Assembly: GCF_020882245.1 (NCBI RefSeq)
Contig: NC_083598.1
Coordinates: 51,001,858 to 51,065,857 of the forward strand
Direction: 5' to 3'
Length of the DNA: 64,000 nucleotides
DNA from: Rhopalosiphum padi
Lineage: Eukaryota > Arthropoda > Insecta > Hemiptera > Aphididae
The notes under the pieces are model-generated. The model ran no database searches. It had not been told where the DNA came from and was given only the letters and a program-made list of their open reading frames with translations. The translations under genes and the position numbers were made by a program. Of the stretch, positions 61,401-64,000 are shown piece after piece. Position 1 is the first letter of the stretch. Each line of letters starts with the position of its first letter.

Positions 61401-63636
61401 GTAATAAATTGCTCTGCTATCTAAAAGAAATCATAAAATTATTTTGCCGTTCACTTTATTACCCAATTATAACAAGTACACTAATTGATACTAGTAATTA
61501 ATTATGTATGTTATATACTAATATTTATTTTTAATATCATAAAGTGGATGGTGGTCTAAGTCTGTTTTGAAAAAACAACTTATTTTTAATCATAATAAAT
61601 AAATAAAAAAAAAAAATACAAAATATAAAATACAAAAAAAAAAAAAATGAAAAAAAATGTAATATTATTTTTCTAAAGAGCCACCACAATGTGTTGGGTT
61701 CGATCGATGTCCATACCAATGACATTAAACGCTTGATCGTTGGCCGATAACATAAGAGTGGCACTATGAGGCACATAGGCCAATACCACAAAAGATCACA
61801 GTACCATATCACACATTCCATTCCGGGCCTAGGATGATCGGCCTAACCACAAAAGGTGTTCCCAACCATACAAGCCGATCAGCTGCCCAATTTGGTTAAC
61901 CCCCCATTCATGTCTTCCCACACATGGTCCGAGACCGAGTCGCTTTTCAATACCATTCCATGTGTTTAAGAGGTATGTATTTAAATAATAACATAAACAA
62001 TGTTTGGTATTTGTTAGGCTTTTAAAATAAATTTTTAAACAATATTATCTTGAAAATATATAAACAAATTAATAACAAGTTAAGGATCTAGAAGATGCAG
62101 TATCGAAAAAGCAATTCTGTATCAGTCATCAAAACTACAAGGCCACACGATCATCAAAAGCACTAAAATCAAAATCAACGTAACCCATTATGTGTAAAAT
62201 ATCTTCAGTTCACTAACAGCAAATGAGCACTTCCCATCATTTATTCATTTTCAAGTGAAGTCTCCTGAAAACAATCCCATTTTAAAATTGATAAATTGTA
62301 TTTGGCGTAGAATTATTAATTTAGTAATAATAATATAATTTATATGTGTAAATGTATATTTATAAATACATAATCTTCAACATTTTCTTATTTTTATTAA
62401 TTTGTTTGGATAATTAGGATTTAAAGGACTTCATGCGCCAAGCTGGGGAAGTTACTTATGCTGATGCGCATAAACAACGCAAAAATGAAGGGTAAATATT
62501 TGAATATATAAAAGTATTGTTATGGATATATTCATCTTTTTTTTTTATGCAGTGTTGTTGAATTTGCATCCTATTCGGATCTCAAAACTGCACTGGATAA
62601 GTTGGATGATACAGAATTAAATGGACGTCGCATAAGACTTTTAGAAGACAGAAGTAGTAGTCGTGGCCGTGGTGGAGGTAGACGCAGTCGTAGTCCTTCA
62701 AGTTCACGTTCCCGTTCACGATCCAGGTCTCGTTCACGTCGGCGTGTACGCTCTCGTTCAAGGTGCTTAAATGTTTAAATTAACAACTTATTTAGACATA
62801 ATGCTTATGTATGCAAATTGTTTTTAATTAGAAGTAGATCACGAAGCCATTCCAAGTCAAAGTCTGAGTCTCGTTCGAAATCTCCTTACAAGTATGTATA
62901 CTTTGATTAATAAAAAAAATGTTATTCAATTTTTTAAAGCATTAAATATTCATTTTGTGTTTTCCCAATTATTTATTTTTATATACTTAATAATTTAATT
63001 ATGTTTTTATTTAAATTCAATTCTTAAGTTTTGAATATAAATATTGTATAATAAGATAAAAATGTTGACCATAAATGAATCTTAAATTATTTCTTATACT
63101 TTATGTAAAAATTTAGATCACCAGCTCATTCCAAATCACGTTCCCGTTCAGGTTCTATAGATAAAAAGAGGTCTCAATCACGCTCACAATCAATTTCAAA
63201 TAAACGTATTAAGTAAGTATAATACATATTTAATACTTGTGTAACTTATTATTTGTTATTTATTTCTATTTTTGAATGGAAGTGAGAAGAAAGCAACTGA
63301 AATAAAAATTTTATTGTTTGCTTACTTACTCTACAGATAGAATATAATACTTGTTTTAAATATTATTTACAATTTAACCTGTTATTCAATATGCAATGTT
63401 TAATATATGTCATTTAATAATTAGTTTGTTACTATTCTATTATACTTATAAATGTATTAAACAATTTTAATTAGTATGAGAATTTGTATTAAAAACAAAA
63501 TTATTGATTTATTTTTATGAATGTACTTTAAATCTATCTTTATTCTAGGCGCGATTCACGTTCACCCGATGAAAAATCACGTTCACCATCTAGAGAGAAA
63601 AATGGTGATGCCAGTCCACAATCAGGAGATGATTAG
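58493..63636 (+). CDS. B52: SR splicing factor, B52/SRp55 (SRSF4/5/6 type)
   Basis: Nine coding exons: 58493-58621, 59249-59319, 59594-59707, 61066-61153, 62418-62491, 62553-62762, 62832-62891, 63117-63212 and 63549-63636. All are in phase, giving 309 residues. SR proteins bind exonic enhancers and recruit U1 snRNP and U2AF. RRM1 (about residues 5-72) has RVFVGGL (RNP2) and NGYAFVEFDDY (RNP1). A Gly/Pro/Arg hinge follows (GRGGDLPPPPPRRPRRD). RRM2 (about 118-190) carries SWQDLKDFMRQAGEV, the hallmark of pseudo-RRMs in this subgroup. The C-terminal third is an RS domain with many RS dipeptides, ending QSGDD. The start ATG at 58493 gives MSNGTRVF. An in-frame TTG upstream was not used because the family starts right at this Met. 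A poly(A) signal AATAAA lies at about 63891. Introns 1 and 4 contain candidate regulatory exons. Confidence 0.96.
58713..58795 (+). pseudogene. Diverged duplicate of the B52 RRM1 half-exon (relic or unannotated alternative exon)
   Basis: In B52 intron 1 the plus strand reads VLERDIEKLFSEFCHIKEI and then YLKYSYEYI directly before a GTAAGT donor. It aligns without gaps to VRERDLERFFQKIGRVKDI and AMKNGYAFV at the end of the real exon, and the donor has the same phase. The only acceptor-like AG after the last upstream stop is at 58711-58712. The RNP2 part is poorly preserved and has an in-frame TAA at 58691. Confidence 0.7.
60755..60978. mobile_element. Short hAT-like MITE in B52 intron 3
   Basis: It begins CAGTGTTTCTTAACC and ends, inverted, CAGTGATTCCCATTCACAAC, typical hAT termini. 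TTATGTAT occurs on both sides but not exactly at the borders, so the target duplication is uncertain. A second start-like sequence, CAGTGGTTCTTAAA, is near 60486. Confidence 0.6.
61679..61972 (+). other. Candidate poison cassette exon in B52 intron 4
   Basis: A 294-base block, clearly richer in G+C than the rest of the intron, lies between an acceptor (TTTTTCTAAAG before 61679) and a consensus donor (GTATGT at 61973). Spliced after the exon ending SWQ it would read SHHNVLGSIDVHTNDIKRLI and three more codons, then stop. Vertebrate SR genes are known to carry such premature-stop exons for autoregulation. Confidence 0.5.
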
Positions 63637-64000
63637 AGATGCACATTGAATCCTCTATTATTATTTTTTTTTATATATAACAATTCAACTTTTTCTATCC
63701 AGTTAACTTAATGTACACTTAATCTAACCATTTGACTAGGTCATATTTATGTTCAATGCCGTAGAGATAAACCAATTATCGATTTTACAGAACATTTTGT
63801 ATTGTAAAACTTAAGATTACATTTTAAGAAACATTCATGAATGTTGTGTTTGGACAAAAAAAAAAAACCATGTTCATTTGCAAAAAAATGAATAAAAAAT
63901 TCTATGGTATTCTTTTATTCTTCTGTATAAGTTCTAAAGTAATCACTTATTTTATTTGTATGTGTTTAAGATGATTATATACTTATATTTAAGATAATAT
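63637..64000 (+). other. B52 3' UTR and downstream flank
   Basis: AT-rich sequence follows the TAG, with an AATAAA signal near 63891 and T-rich sequence after it. No further gene is seen before the window ends. Confidence 0.6.

Noticed and set aside
1..64000. CRISPR arrays, rRNA, operons or phage-type systems
   Set aside because: There are no regularly spaced repeats, no rRNA-like blocks and no prokaryotic gene layout. The DNA is animal nuclear sequence.

Overview
The window is AT-rich animal nuclear DNA. It has short exons with GT/AG introns, long low-complexity spacers and several small DNA-transposon relics. The gene set is that of an insect: an odorant receptor, an ecdysone-type nuclear-receptor corepressor and an SR protein of the B52 type. 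Base composition, repeat style and protein details suggest a hemipteran, most likely an aphid; that is inference, not proof. There is no bacterial, viral or CRISPR content.

Layout, left to right. (1) 462-1074 (+): last three exons of an odorant receptor whose 5' part lies off the left edge. (2) 5075-6034 (-): intronless RNA polymerase III subunit RPC6, head to head with (3) 6393-8684 (+): proteasome subunit alpha-6 in seven exons. (4) 9048-10127 (+): intronless protein with two DUF4485-like domains. (5) 10578-12790 (-): pyruvate dehydrogenase E1-beta in eight exons, head to head with (6) 13553-16417 (+): the ER chaperone BiP, whose promoter carries ER-stress elements. (7) 21838-36842 (-): an NCoR/SMRTER corepressor of about 1756 codons in 20 coding exons, all joined in phase. 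A plus-strand BTB/zinc-finger gene (27227-28132) sits inside one of its introns. A CpG-rich segment at 40.2-40.9 kb is the likely corepressor promoter. (8) About 41-53.9 kb: a desert without recognisable coding exons, broken by a GC-rich island at 48.5-49.3 kb. (9) 53888-56563 (-): MKS1, a B9-domain ciliary transition-zone protein in eight exons, head to head with (10) 58493-63636 (+): SR splicing factor B52/SRSF4-6 in nine coding exons.

Most genes are unrelated housekeeping genes packed as divergent pairs (RPC6/PSMA6, PDHB/BiP, MKS1/B52). The most unusual signals lie inside introns. B52 intron 1 holds a diverged copy of half of its own RRM1 exon, with identical phase and a perfect donor. B52 intron 4 holds a GC-richer cassette that looks like a poison exon. 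The corepressor has a Cys-rich module between its SANT domains, a nested BTB-ZF gene and a phase-compatible orphan exon encoding a hydrophobic tail. A 160-base block is repeated, apparently without change, in two introns of the same gene.

Exon borders were read by eye from splice sites, reading phase and family resemblance. UTR ends are not determined.
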